Source of the DNA: Paraburkholderia aromaticivorans
GTDB taxonomy: Bacteria; Pseudomonadota; Gammaproteobacteria; Burkholderiales; Burkholderiaceae
Assembly (NCBI RefSeq): GCF_002278075.1
Contig: NZ_CP022990.1
Span: forward strand, 620,001-684,000
Direction: 5' to 3'
DNA length: 64,000 nt
Shown here: positions 1-9,314 of the stretch, piece by piece
Position numbering within the stretch: position 1 is the stretch's first letter
Layout: each line of letters opens with the position of its first letter
Notes under the pieces: model-generated
Told to the model about the DNA's origin: nothing
Databases searched by the model: none
What the model saw: the letters and a program-made list of their open reading frames with translations, nothing else
Translations under genes and position numbers: made by a program

Positions 1-1904
1 GCGGTTTGCAGATCCGCGCTCCACTTCTCCGTATCCTCCAGCGCCCACAGTCCGACGACGATCGACACGTTGGGCAGCCGCGCGTGAATGCGCCTGACCA
101 GATAGCGCAAATGCGACGGGATGCCGTCGATCTGCAGATAGAAAATGCAGACGATACCGACGTCGTCCGCGTCGAGACTGTCGATCGATGCGCGCGAGGC
201 GGCCTCGTGCGGCAATGCCCGTGACGTGAACCCATGCTTGCCCAGCAACTGCAGCAGCAGCGTCGTGGCCAACGGGTCGAGCGGGCCGCGTCCGGGGATG
301 CACAGCACCCGGTTGCTGGCCGCGAGCGGCGGCTGGCTCGAGGCGTTTTCTTCCATAGCGGCGGGAGCAACACTGCGCGGGCTTGGCGGTTGGGCTTGCG
401 CTTCGTCCACGGCCGAAGGCGCCATCGGTCCCACCACGCCCCAGTTTTCATCGCCCGCGTGCGTGGCCGGCTCGCGGTCCTCGTAGCCGTCCAGCACATC
501 GACGAGGTCGTTCGTGGTCGCTTCGATGCGCGCAAGCTGCACGGCCGTCACGCTGCCGCGCACCACGTCGTTTGCCGCGAGTTGCAAACCTTTGATCGCC
601 ACCTCGTCGTAGTACGCCGACAATGACCGGTCGCGCAACAAGGTCTCCGCCTGTTCGATCGCTTCGTCAGGGTCGCCCGCCAGCGCTCGCTGATAGAAGT
701 TTTCGACCGGCGTGAGCGCCGGCTGATCGCCCAGCAGCACGTCGAGAAACTCGAGGCGACGTACGTGCCGGCCGAGCACGAGCAGACATAGCGTCAACGG
801 CGTCGAGAGAATCAGCCCTATCGGCCCCCAGATCCAGCTCCAGAAAATCGCGGCGACCACCACGGAAAACGGCGAGAGACCCGTGCTGCGTCCGTACAGC
901 AGCGGCTCGACGATCTGGCCCACGAGCAATTCGACGGTGACGAACAACGCCAGTGACCAGATCGCCATCGTCCATCCAGGGCTCACGGCGGCGGCCAACG
1001 CGGTGGCCAGCGTCGCGGAGATCCAGATGCCGACATACGGCACGAGCCGCAGCAACGCCGCGAGAATGCCCCACAGAATCGGACTCGGTACGCCGATCAG
1101 AAAAAGCCCCGCGCCGATGACGACGCCGACACCCGCGTTGAGCCCGAGTTGCGAAACGAAATAACGGCTCAAACGGCGCGCGGCCTCGTCCATCACGGTA
1201 GTCGTGCGGTGCAGATCGCGCGAGCCGAACAGGCGGATCGCGCGGTCGCGCAGATCGTCGCGTTGCAGCAGGATCACCACCATCACCACGAACACGATGA
1301 ACGCCGTTTCGAGCGGGCTGATGGCCGGCGACAGCACGCGTCTCGCGAGCTCGAACGGGGTCGGCACCGGTTCGCGCACCTCGACGGGAACGGCGGCGGG
1401 GACTTTGGCCGTGGACTGCGTGCCGCCGGACGACGCCGAGTCGCGCTGCGCGGGTTGCGGCGGCTCGACCGTCGCGCGCTGCAGCGCCTGGCCGGCCGCA
1501 TTGGCAAAACGGTCCAGCTTGCCGATGGTCAGGCTGTGCGCGGTTTCCATCTTCTGTTCAATGGTGGCCTGGTAGCGCGGCATGCCGGCCGCCAGATCGC
1601 TGAGTTGCGTGGCAATCACCGCGCCGAGCATGCCGATCACCGACACGGAAATCACCACCGCGGCGAAAACAGACGCCACGTGGCCGAGCCGTAAACGCGT
1701 CAGCGCGTCGGCAAGCGGCGCGACAAGGAAACTGAGCAGGATCGCGAGCGTGATCGGAATCAGCACGGCACTCGCAAAGTACAGGCAGGCGACCACCGTG
1801 ACGCCCACCGCGAGCGCGATCAGGCTATCCAGACCGAAAGCCGTGGGCGGAGCTTGTATGCGGGCGGCGGGTCTCACGCCTCGCGGGTCGGGTATGTCCT
1901 TCAT
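1..1904 (-). CDS. AI-2E family transporter (PerM-like permease) with extra C-terminal domain, 3' end cut by window
   Basis: The frame is open from an ATG at 1904 to base 1 with no stop, so the gene runs off the left edge. The N-terminal part (about residues 18-110) has alternating hydrophobic segments typical of the AI-2E/PerM permease family, including AVLIPITLAILLSFLVAPLA, a family hallmark. Family members are inner-membrane exporters, in some cases of autoinducer-2. After the membrane part there is a long soluble tail. About 530 residues in, the tail reads VLCIPGRGPLDPLATTLLL followed by HGF and a VGIVCIFYLQ strand, which looks like a Rossmann or cobalamin-binding-like alpha/beta fold. Family assignment is firm. 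Substrate and tail function are unknown. Confidence 0.85.
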   Translation of the reverse strand, partial: MKDIPDPRGVRPAARIQAPPTAFGLDSLIALAVGVTVVACLYFASAVLIPITLAILLSFLVAPLADALTRLRLGHVASVFAAVVISVSVIGMLGAVIATQLSDLAAGMPRYQATIEQKMETAHSLTIGKLDRFANAAGQALQRATVEPPQPAQRDSASSGGTQSTAKVPAAVPVEVREPVPTPFELARRVLSPAISPLETAFIVFVVMVVILLQRDDLRDRAIRLFGSRDLHRTTTVMDEAARRLSRYFVSQLGLNAGVGVVIGAGLFLIGVPSPILWGILAALLRLVPYVGIWISATLATALAAAVSPGWTMAIWSLALFVTVELLVGQIVEPLLYGRSTGLSPFSVVVAAIFWSWIWGPIGLILSTPLTLCLLVLGRHVRRLEFLDVLLGDQPALTPVENFYQRALAGDPDEAIEQAETLLRDRSLSAYYDEVAIKGLQLAANDVVRGSVTAVQLARIEATTNDLVDVLDGYEDREPATHAGDENWGVVGPMAPSAVDEAQAQPPSPRSVAPAAMEENASSQPPLAASNRVLCIPGRGPLDPLATTLLLQLLGKHGFTSRALPHEAASRASIDSLDADDVGIVCIFYLQIDGIPSHLRYLVRRIHARLPNVSIVVGLWALEDTEKWSADLQT

Positions 1905-1977
1905 TGGGCGAATGATCTGTCCGGTTCTATTCGGTTCCTGTTCTTGTCAGGCGTCACAGGTTGGACGCGTTGAAAAC

Positions 1978-2010
1978 GGTTGCAAACGGGTTGCAAGCGG
2001 GTTGCAAGCG
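1978..2010. repeat. 11-bp tandem repeat, three copies
   Basis: Three head-to-tail copies of GGTTGCAA(A/G)CG lie at 1978-1988, 1989-1999 and 2000-2010; only the first differs, by one base. They sit 74 bp upstream of the AI-2E permease start, between it and the DUF2934 gene. They could be a repeated operator or a slippage product. Nothing in the sequence decides. Confidence 0.8.
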
Positions 2011-2148
2011 ACGACGGTGTCGCGGCGGCGCGCCGCGCGAGCGTCGACGTTGCAACGCGCTGCTGCACATCATGTTGCGTTCAGCGTTCTGTCGATCTTC
2101 TATTCGACGCTGTCACCGTTTCGCATCCACCGGCGCAGCGCACGCTAC

Positions 2149-2328
2149 TCATGGCGCGGACCTCTCACCCACCGGCCCACTTTCCGTCGGCGGCGCCTCC
2201 TTTTCTATTTCAGCGCGCGCCTGCTCCCAATACTCGTCAGGCGTGCCTTTCTGATCGCCTGCCTGCTCCCACAGGTAATAGGCTCGCGTGCGAATCTGCT
2301 CCTCTTGAGAGGTTTGTTCCTGTTCCAT
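2149..2328 (-). CDS. DUF2934 domain-containing small protein (59 aa)
   Basis: This short reading frame starts at an ATG (2328) preceded by a GAGGGTG ribosome-binding site and ends at a TGA (2149-2151). The product has the DUF2934 signature: an IRTRAYYLWEQAG helix followed by DEYWEQARAEIEKE. DUF2934 proteins are small, charged, soluble proteins common in Burkholderia and rhizobia, often near glycogen, trehalose or stress genes. No activity is known. It lies downstream of glgX on the same strand, 148 bp away, so it may be cotranscribed. Confidence 0.85.
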   Translation of the reverse strand: MEQEQTSQEEQIRTRAYYLWEQAGDQKGTPDEYWEQARAEIEKEAPPTESGPVGERSAP

Positions 2329-2476
2329 TTGATCACCCTCGGTTAGAACTGGCGAAGACCGTTAACGGTTGTACGGCGCGCGTGCCGCCGAAGGCAGCTC
2401 GCGCGCCGTCATTCGCAATCGAGCAAGCGCTATACCCGGCTAGCGCGTGGCTCGACGCGGTCCGCGTGTCCGTTCG

Positions 2477-4693
2477 TCAGGCCTGTGCGGGGGCGACGCT
2501 GTCGTCGGTGGTGAGCTGTTCTTCGAGCCGGTCGAATACCCGCTGGGTGGCGCGGCTCGGCGCTTCGAGCGCGAGCAGCAGCAGCGAGCGGGCGGTCACC
2601 TGATACGCGTCGCCGGCGGCGAAGTGCGGTAATTCGGCGCGTACCGGCATGTTGGTATCGAGCAGGCAAGTCCACTGCTCACCCTCGGGAATGTCGGGCA
2701 GCGTGAAATTCACGACATCGTGATGCGCATTCAGCACCAGCAGCAAGGTCGCGTCGGAGGCAGGACGGCGAATGCCGCTCGCCTGCGCGCGGCCGTCGAT
2801 CACCACGCCAAAACAGCGCATGGACGGGTCGTCCCACTGTTCCTGCGACAGGTCCGTGCCGTCCGGAGAGAGCCACCGCGCGTCGGTGACATCCAGCGCC
2901 TCGTTGTATTCGCCGGTGAGAAAGCGGCCGCGCCGCAACACCGGCAGACGGTGGCGCAGCGTGGTCAGATTCTTGACGAACTCTATCAGCGCGCGACCGT
3001 CGTCGTCGATCGCTTCCCAATCGACCCAGCTGATCTCGTTGTCCTGGCAATAGGCGTTGTTGTTGCCCTTCTGCGTGCGGCCGAACTCGTCGCCCGCCAG
3101 AATCATCGGCGTGCCTTGCGAAAGCAACAGCGTGGCCAGCAGATTGCGCTTCTGGCGCTCGCGCTGCTGACGGATCTCCGGATCGTCGGTCGGACCTTCC
3201 ACGCCCATGTTCCAGGACTTGTTGTCCGAGTGGCCGTCCTTGTTGTCCTCGCCGTTGGCCTCGTTGTGCTTGTCGTTGTACGAGACCAGATCGTTGAGCG
3301 TAAAGCCGTCGTGCGCGGCAATGAAGTTCACGCTGGCCCACGGACGGCGGCCGCGATGGTTGAACCGGTCGCCCGAACCGGTCAGGCGCGTGGCGAGATC
3401 GGCGACCTTGCCTTCGTCGCCCTTCCAGTATTCGCGCACGGTGTCGCGAAAGCGGTCGTTCCACTCGGCCCAGCCGGGCGGAAAACCGCCGACCTGATAA
3501 CCGCCGGGACCGCAGTCCCACGGCTCGGCGACGAGCCGCACGCTCGAAAGCACCGGATCCTGCCGGCAACTGTCGAGGAAACCGCCGCCTTCGTCGAAAC
3601 CATGCAATTCACGCCCGAGAATCGTGGCAAGGTCGAAACGGAAACCGTCCACCTTCATTTCCGTCACCCAGTAGCGCAGGCTGTCGGTGACCATCTGCAA
3701 GACGCGCGGATGCGACAGGTTCAACGTGTTGCCGGTGCCGGTGTCGTTGATGTAATAGCGCGGCTCCTCAGGCATCAGACGATAGTACGACGCGTTGTCG
3801 ATACCCTTGAACGAGATGGTCGGTCCACGCTCGTTTCCTTCAGCCGTGTGGTTGTACACCACGTCGAGAATGACTTCGAGATTGGCGTTGTGAAAGCGGT
3901 CCACCATCTCCTTGAACTCGCCCACCGAATCGATCGACGACGCGAAGAAGCGCGGATCGGCCGCGAAGAAGCCGATCGTGTTGTAACCCCAGTAGTTGGT
4001 GAGGCCCTTATCGAGCAGATAACTGTCATTCACGAAGGTCTGGACCGGCATCAATTCAACCGACGTCACACCAAGACTCTTGATGTAGTCGAGCACGGCC
4101 TGCTGCCCGAGTCCGGCGAAAGTGCCGCGCAGATTTTCCGGCACTTCCGGATGCCGCATGGTAAATCCGCGCACATGGGCTTCATAGAAAATCACGCGCT
4201 CCCACGGCAGCGCATTGCGCTCGGGATGACTCCACGAAAAATTGGCGTCGACCACCTTGCACTTCGGCACGAAAGGCGCGCTGTCGCGCTCGTCGAAAGA
4301 CAGGTCGCCTTCTTCGGAGTCCAGCGTATAGCCGAAGATTTCCGGCGCCCATTTGAGCTCGCCGATGTGCGCCTTCGCATACGGATCGAGCAGAAGTTTG
4401 TTCGGGTTGAAGCGATGCCCTTTCTCGGGTTCGTAAGGACCGTGCACGCGATAGCCATAAACTGCGCCCGGTTTGAGATTCGGCACGAACACGTGCCACA
4501 CCTCGTCGGTGTATTCCGGCAATTCGATGCGTTCGATCTCGGTTTCGCCGGTTTCATCGAATAGACACAGTTCGACCTTGGTGGCGTGCGCCGAGAATAG
4601 CGCGAAATTGACGCCGCTTCCGTTCCATGTCGCGCCGAGCGGAAAAGGTGTGCCTTCCGCGATGCGCGTCGAGTAGCTGGCTTGGGATGACAT
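2477..4693 (-). CDS. glgX: glycogen debranching enzyme GlgX (738 aa)
   Basis: Isoamylase-type GH13 enzyme that hydrolyses alpha-1,6 branches of phosphorylase-limited glycogen in the cytoplasm. An N-terminal carbohydrate-binding module (about residues 14-110) is followed by the catalytic barrel. All GH13 signatures are visible: DVVYNH (277-282), GFRFD (350-354, nucleophile Asp354), the acid Glu390 in the VAEPWD block, and HD (461-462). Length fits the GlgX/TreX family. The frame extends 41 codons further upstream, but the ATG at 4693 is chosen because it begins the conserved N-terminus and has an AGGAA site about 9 bases before it. The other glycogen gene of the window, glgA, is about 47 kb away. 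Confidence 0.95.
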   Translation of the reverse strand: MSSQASYSTRIAEGTPFPLGATWNGSGVNFALFSAHATKVELCLFDETGETEIERIELPEYTDEVWHVFVPNLKPGAVYGYRVHGPYEPEKGHRFNPNKLLLDPYAKAHIGELKWAPEIFGYTLDSEEGDLSFDERDSAPFVPKCKVVDANFSWSHPERNALPWERVIFYEAHVRGFTMRHPEVPENLRGTFAGLGQQAVLDYIKSLGVTSVELMPVQTFVNDSYLLDKGLTNYWGYNTIGFFAADPRFFASSIDSVGEFKEMVDRFHNANLEVILDVVYNHTAEGNERGPTISFKGIDNASYYRLMPEEPRYYINDTGTGNTLNLSHPRVLQMVTDSLRYWVTEMKVDGFRFDLATILGRELHGFDEGGGFLDSCRQDPVLSSVRLVAEPWDCGPGGYQVGGFPPGWAEWNDRFRDTVREYWKGDEGKVADLATRLTGSGDRFNHRGRRPWASVNFIAAHDGFTLNDLVSYNDKHNEANGEDNKDGHSDNKSWNMGVEGPTDDPEIRQQRERQKRNLLATLLLSQGTPMILAGDEFGRTQKGNNNAYCQDNEISWVDWEAIDDDGRALIEFVKNLTTLRHRLPVLRRGRFLTGEYNEALDVTDARWLSPDGTDLSQEQWDDPSMRCFGVVIDGRAQASGIRRPASDATLLLVLNAHHDVVNFTLPDIPEGEQWTCLLDTNMPVRAELPHFAAGDAYQVTARSLLLLALEAPSRATQRVFDRLEEQLTTDDSVAPAQA

Positions 4694-4905
4694 AAGGGTT
4701 CCTGTGGAAACTGGAGCGCTGACGCGCGTGTTGTATGCAGTGAATGGCAAGCCTGCTGAAACAGCAAGTTTCAGACCTGACCGCATTGGCGCGCCACGCC
4801 GGTCGACGCGGCACAACTTTTGCAGCCGTTAGGGAAAGCTGGCTCATTCGAGGCCGACATGGTGCGCAGCGAAAAGCGCCGGCTCCACATAGGGAGAATA
4901 TCGTC

Positions 4906-5310
4906 ATGAAAAGAATCCAGATCAACCCGCTGGCCGCCGGCGCATTGCTGCTCGTCACCCTCGCCTCGTACGGCAATGCGTACGCCCAGGGTGCTCCCCA
5001 GGCAATCACGGAAAAACGCACGGACGTGGTCCAGCTCGCCAGCGGCTACCGGGCCTCAAAGCTGAGCGGCGCGGATGTCTATAACAAGAACAAGGATACG
5101 ATCGGCACGCTGGACGACCTGATCGTGTCGCCGAGCGGGGATCGCAGCACGTACGCGATCCTGTCGGTAGGCGGATTCCTCGGCATGGGCAAACATCTTG
5201 TCGCCGTTCCGTTCAACGACCTGCAGATCAACAACCGTCGCGTGATGCTGCCGGAAGCCACCAAAAAGTCGCTCGAAGCGCTGCCCGAGTTCAAGTACGC
5301 ACCGGATTGA
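4906..5310 (+). CDS. secreted PRC-barrel domain protein (134 aa)
   Basis: The start at 4906 has an AGGGAG ribosome-binding site (4891-4896). Residues 1-28 form a signal peptide with cleavage expected after AYA. The mature part contains one PRC-barrel (about residues 45-125: KLSGADVYNKNKDTIGTLDD, then a second half ending KYAPD). PRC-barrels bind RNA, proteins or photosynthetic reaction centres, but the secreted single-barrel proteins of Burkholderia have no established role. It is transcribed divergently from glgX with 212 bp between the starts. Confidence 0.85.
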   Translation: MKRIQINPLAAGALLLVTLASYGNAYAQGAPQAITEKRTDVVQLASGYRASKLSGADVYNKNKDTIGTLDDLIVSPSGDRSTYAILSVGGFLGMGKHLVAVPFNDLQINNRRVMLPEATKKSLEALPEFKYAPD

Positions 5311-5414
5311 GCGGCTGCGGCTACACGCCTCGGCGCCGGACTCGAGGCCGGCCTGCCAGGGTCCGGCTGGATTGGCCGAGGCACAGTCGTCACGGCCCGC
5401 CATCGATGTGATGC

Positions 5415-5442
5415 GCGCATGAGAGGGGACGCTCTCATGCGC
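5415..5442 (+). terminator. hairpin after the PRC-barrel gene
   Basis: A perfect 11-bp inverted repeat, GCGCATGAGAG (5415-5425) and CTCTCATGCGC (5432-5442), has a 6-nt loop and is followed by TTTC. It lies between the PRC-barrel stop and the convergent PaoC-like gene. The U-tract is short, so termination is likely but not certain. Confidence 0.55.
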
Positions 5443-5518
5443 TTTCATCATAAGGCGCGACAGCTGGGCCGACGCGCAGGCCCAGGCCGGACGACGCAAA
5501 CTGCTGAACGAATGCGCG

Positions 5519-7768
5519 TCAGCCCAGCAGCTTGTCCAACGTGATCGGCAGCGCCCTCACCCGTTTGCCGGTTGCGTGCCACACCGCATTGCTCACTGCC
5601 GCGGCCACGCCCACCACGCCGATTTCTCCCACGCCTTTGGCACCCAACGGATTGACGATCTCGTCGTGTTCGTCGACGAACAGCACGTCGATATGGTGGA
5701 TGTCGGCATTCACCGGCACATGGTATTCGGAGAAGTTGTGATTCATCTGCCGCCCGAGCGTGTGGTCGAACTGACCATGCTCGTGCAGCGCCATGCTGAT
5801 GCCCCACACCACGCCGCCGGCGATCTGGTTGGCCGCCGTCTTCGGATTGACGATGCGGCCCGCGGCGATCGCGCTCACCACGCGCGTTACCCGCACCGTG
5901 CCGAGGGTTTCGTCCACGCGCACTTCGACGAAAACCGCGGAATGCGTGCCCATCGAATACGCCTGTTGTCTTTCATGCGGCTTCACGCTGGCCTGCTCGT
6001 CGAGCTCATCGATGCCGGCGCGGCTGAACAGTGCGTCGATAGTGACCGAGGCGTCGGCGCCCTCGCCGCACACGAGCCGGTCGTCCAAACGGCGGATGTC
6101 GTCGCGCGCAACGGTTGCGAACCGTCCGCCGCCATGTTGCCGCGCCAGTTCGACGAGCCGGTTGTGCAGCCGCTTGCAGGCGACCTCGACCGCGCTGCCC
6201 ACCGACGACACCGTCCACGAGCCGCCTTCGAGCGGCGCCTTCGGCAAGCGTGTGTCGCCGAGCTCGAATTTGACGTCGTGAATCGATACGCCGAGCGCGT
6301 CGGCTGCGATCTGGCACATGACCGTGTAGGTGCCGGTGCCGATATCCGCGGTCGAACTCGACACTTTCACCTGCCCGTCGCGCGTCATGACCGCGCGCGC
6401 GGCCGCTTCGTTCTGCATGGCGTCCCAAACCCCGGTCGCCATGCCCCAGCCGATCAGTTCGTGACCTTCGCGCCGCGCACGCGGCGCAAGCGGCCGCCTT
6501 TCCCAGCCAAAGCGCGCCGCTCCGTCGCGATAGCACTCGCGCAAAGCCTTGCTCGAAAAAGGCAGATTCTTGTTGGCGTCGCGCTCGGCATAATTGCGCA
6601 GGCGCAGATCGAGCGGATCCATCTGCAACGCTTCGGCCAGTTCATCCATGGCCATTTCCAGTGGAAAAAGGCCTTGCGCGGCGCCAGGCGCGCGCGTGTC
6701 CGCGGGCGTCGGCACGTCGATTCGCGCGACCTTGTAGCCCATCGTGACGTTGTCGCACTGATATAGTTGGCCGGCCCAGTTCACGACCACGTCGCAGTAG
6801 TCCTCGTAGTGCGAGGTTTCCGACACCGCTTCGTGAATCACCGCCTGCAATCTGCCGTCCGCACCCGCACCCAACGCGACGCGCTGGATGGATTGCGGAC
6901 GGTGGGCAAACGTGAACATCTGCTGGCGTGTGAGCGTGAGCCGGACCGGCCGTTTCAGTTCGCGCGCGGCCATGACCGCGAGCGCCAGATGATAGTGCGG
7001 CCGCAAGCCCGATCCGAATGCACCGCCGACAAACGGCGCGATCACCTGTACTTCATCGTCTTTCAGGCCGAATACGCTGGTGAGATACGACTTGGTGTTG
7101 CCCACGCCCTGGGTCTTTTCGTAAACGGTCAGGCGCCCTTGCGCATCCGGCACGACGGTGCATCCGTGCATTTCCATCGGATTGTGATATTCCGCGGGCG
7201 TGCTGTAGAAAGTATCCACACGCGCGACGGCGCTCGCCAGCGCCGTGTCCGCATTGCCGCGCGCCGCGGGCGGCGGCTCGAAGCCGCCCTTTTCGGTCGA
7301 CGGTGGCACGGCGCTCATCACCGCTTCGCTCAGATCGGTTCGATGCGGCGCCGTTTGGTAGCGGACTTTTACGAGCGACGCCGCATGACGCGCGAGTTCC
7401 AGCGATTCGGCGACCACCAGCGCGACCGGCTGCCCGCTGTACCACACGCGATCGTCCCATAGCGGTCTGAACGGACTGCCGCCCGGGGCGACCAGATCTT
7501 TGTAGGGCTTGTCTTCGAGCGGCAATTGCGGGCGATTCTGATGAGTCAGCACGAGCAGCACGCCGGGCAACTGCAGCGCGGCGGACGAATCGATCGACAC
7601 GATACGGCCGGTCGCGATCGTGCTCGACACGACGAAACCATAGGTGAGCCCAACGGCCGTGAAATCGGCCGCGTAGTGCGCCGCACCCGTGACTTTCAGC
7701 CGGCCGTCCACGCGGTTATGCGGCACGCCGACCGCGCGTGGAGTCGGTAAAGTTTCGACGCGGTTCAT
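5519..7768 (-). CDS. molybdenum-binding subunit of aldehyde oxidoreductase, PaoC/YagR-like (749 aa)
   Basis: Large subunit of a heterotrimeric xanthine oxidase family enzyme. It carries the molybdopterin cofactor and oxidises aldehydes to acids. The N-terminal hammerhead domain starts with the RVDGRLKVTGAAHYAADF block. The catalytic glutamate is in GAKGVGEIG near residue 715, followed by the usual C-terminal block. Length is close to E. coli PaoC (about 730 aa). The start at 7768 overlaps the stop of the FAD subunit by four bases (ATGA), so the three subunits are translationally coupled in the order PaoA, PaoB, PaoC. The true substrate cannot be read from sequence. No PaoD/XdhC-type cofactor-insertion chaperone gene is adjacent. 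Confidence 0.9.
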   Translation of the reverse strand: MNRVETLPTPRAVGVPHNRVDGRLKVTGAAHYAADFTAVGLTYGFVVSSTIATGRIVSIDSSAALQLPGVLLVLTHQNRPQLPLEDKPYKDLVAPGGSPFRPLWDDRVWYSGQPVALVVAESLELARHAASLVKVRYQTAPHRTDLSEAVMSAVPPSTEKGGFEPPPAARGNADTALASAVARVDTFYSTPAEYHNPMEMHGCTVVPDAQGRLTVYEKTQGVGNTKSYLTSVFGLKDDEVQVIAPFVGGAFGSGLRPHYHLALAVMAARELKRPVRLTLTRQQMFTFAHRPQSIQRVALGAGADGRLQAVIHEAVSETSHYEDYCDVVVNWAGQLYQCDNVTMGYKVARIDVPTPADTRAPGAAQGLFPLEMAMDELAEALQMDPLDLRLRNYAERDANKNLPFSSKALRECYRDGAARFGWERRPLAPRARREGHELIGWGMATGVWDAMQNEAAARAVMTRDGQVKVSSSTADIGTGTYTVMCQIAADALGVSIHDVKFELGDTRLPKAPLEGGSWTVSSVGSAVEVACKRLHNRLVELARQHGGGRFATVARDDIRRLDDRLVCGEGADASVTIDALFSRAGIDELDEQASVKPHERQQAYSMGTHSAVFVEVRVDETLGTVRVTRVVSAIAAGRIVNPKTAANQIAGGVVWGISMALHEHGQFDHTLGRQMNHNFSEYHVPVNADIHHIDVLFVDEHDEIVNPLGAKGVGEIGVVGVAAAVSNAVWHATGKRVRALPITLDKLLG

Positions 7769-8769
7769 GGTGTGCTCTCCTCGAACGAAGGTTGCGTCGC
7801 CAGTTCGAACGCGCGCGCAATCACGCGAGCAGACAACTCGATCTTGAAGGCGTTATCGCGGCGACCTTGCGCGCCGCGCAGCAGCATGGCGCTGAAATCG
7901 CGCACGCTGGCCGCATCGAGACGCTGGCCGCGCAAGCTGGCTTCCGCCGCGGGATCGCGCCAGGGTTTGTGCGCCACACCGCCCAACGCGCAATGCGCGT
8001 TCACGATCGTGTCGCCGTCGAGCTCGACGCCCACTGCCGCCGAGACGAGCGCGAACGCATACGAGGCTCTGTCGCGCACTTTCACGTAAGCGTGATGCGT
8101 GGCGAAGCCCTGCTTCGGCAATTCGATAGCGGTGATCAATTCGTCGTCGCGCAAGTTCGAGTCGCGATTCGGCGTGTCGCCGGGCAGACGGTGAAAGTCC
8201 GCAAACGCCAGCGTGCGCGTTCCGTCCTTGCCCGCGAGATGAACGGTGGCATCGAGCGCCGCCAACGCCACGCACATGTCCGACGGATGCACGGCGATGC
8301 ACTGATCGCTCGCGCCGAGAATCGCGTGAATGCGGCTCACCCCTTCCAGCGCCGGACAGCCCGTGCCCGGCTCGCGCTTGTTGCAGGGGGTGCCGGCGTC
8401 GTAGAAATAATGGCAGCGCGTGCGTTGCAGCAGATTGCCGCCGACTGTCGCCGCATTGCGAATCTGCGCGGAAGCGCCGGCTAGAATCGCCTTGGCGAGC
8501 AGCGGATAGCGTCGTACCACCATGTCGTCGTACGCCACCGCGCTGTTGGTCGCCAGCGCTCCGATCTTCAGGCCGCCGGCCCCGGTCGCCTCGATCTGCC
8601 TGAGCGGCAGACGGTTGATATCGACCAGCAGCGCCGGATGCGTCACCTCTTCGCGCAGCAGGTCCACCAGGTTCGTGCCGCCCGCGATAAACGCCGCGCC
8701 TGCATGGGCGCGATGTTGATCGAGCGCCTGCGACACGGCACTCGCGCGGCTATAGGAGAAGCGGTTCAT
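7765..8769 (-). CDS. FAD-binding subunit of aldehyde oxidoreductase, PaoB/YagS-like (334 aa)
   Basis: Medium subunit that passes electrons from the iron-sulfur clusters to FAD. The FAD-binding N-terminus has AGGTNLVDLLRE and GGNLLQRTRC. As in E. coli PaoB, the protein has a cysteine-rich insert (CHYFYDAGTPCNKREPGTGC) that in PaoB holds an additional [4Fe-4S] cluster, which separates this subgroup from ordinary xanthine dehydrogenases. Its start at 8769 and stop overlap the neighbouring subunit genes by four bases on each side. Confidence 0.9.
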   Translation of the reverse strand: MNRFSYSRASAVSQALDQHRAHAGAAFIAGGTNLVDLLREEVTHPALLVDINRLPLRQIEATGAGGLKIGALATNSAVAYDDMVVRRYPLLAKAILAGASAQIRNAATVGGNLLQRTRCHYFYDAGTPCNKREPGTGCPALEGVSRIHAILGASDQCIAVHPSDMCVALAALDATVHLAGKDGTRTLAFADFHRLPGDTPNRDSNLRDDELITAIELPKQGFATHHAYVKVRDRASYAFALVSAAVGVELDGDTIVNAHCALGGVAHKPWRDPAAEASLRGQRLDAASVRDFSAMLLRGAQGRRDNAFKIELSARVIARAFELATQPSFEESTP

Positions 8770-9314
8770 GAGCGCACTCCCGCGCCGCCGTCCTGCTCGT
8801 GCGGCAGGTCGGCGGCATCGAGAATCGCCGCTACGATATTCGTGTACGCGCCGCAGCGGCACAGGTTGCCGCTCATCAGTTCGCGCACGTCGTCGGCGCA
8901 CTTGACGTGGCCCTCGTCGAGCATGGCGACAGCGGAGCAGATCTGGCCCGGCGTGCAGTAACCGCATTGAAACGCGTCGTGGTCGATGAACGCCTGCTGC
9001 ATGACATGCAGCGTGTCGCCATTGGCGAGGCCTTCGATCGTCGTGATGGTCGCGCCGTCGTGCACGGCCGCCAGCGCGAGACAGGTGTTGATCCGCTGAC
9101 CGTCCACGATTGCGGTGCACGCGCCGCACTGTCCGTGATCGCAGCCTTTCTTGGTGCCGCTCAAATGACAATGCTCGCGCAGCAGATCGAGCAAGGTGGT
9201 CCAAGCTTCCACGTCGAAACGCTGGGTCTTGCCGTTGATTTCGAATGTGACCGGCACGCGTTCGACTTCGCTCGGCGCGAGATCGAGCGCCGTGCCGGCG
9301 GTTGAGGTATCCAT
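8766..9314 (-). CDS. [2Fe-2S] subunit of aldehyde oxidoreductase, PaoA/YagT-like (182 aa)
   Basis: Small electron-transfer subunit with two [2Fe-2S] motifs: the plant-ferredoxin type GCDHGQCGACTAIVDG and the alpha-helical type CGYCTPGQ plus GNLCRCGAY. Two in-frame ATGs exist, at 9320 and 9314. The second is chosen because the AAGGAG site is seven bases before it but only one base before the first. E. coli PaoA has a long N-terminus with a Tat signal; this protein begins directly before the ferredoxin domain, so the complex is probably cytoplasmic. First gene of the three-gene operon. Confidence 0.9.
   Translation of the reverse strand: MDTSTAGTALDLAPSEVERVPVTFEINGKTQRFDVEAWTTLLDLLREHCHLSGTKKGCDHGQCGACTAIVDGQRINTCLALAAVHDGATITTIEGLANGDTLHVMQQAFIDHDAFQCGYCTPGQICSAVAMLDEGHVKCADDVRELMSGNLCRCGAYTNIVAAILDAADLPHEQDGGAGVRS

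Noticed and set aside
2720..4564. 614-codon plus-strand open frame across glgX
   Set aside because: Antisense shadow of glgX with His/Val/Arg-biased composition and no recognisable domain.
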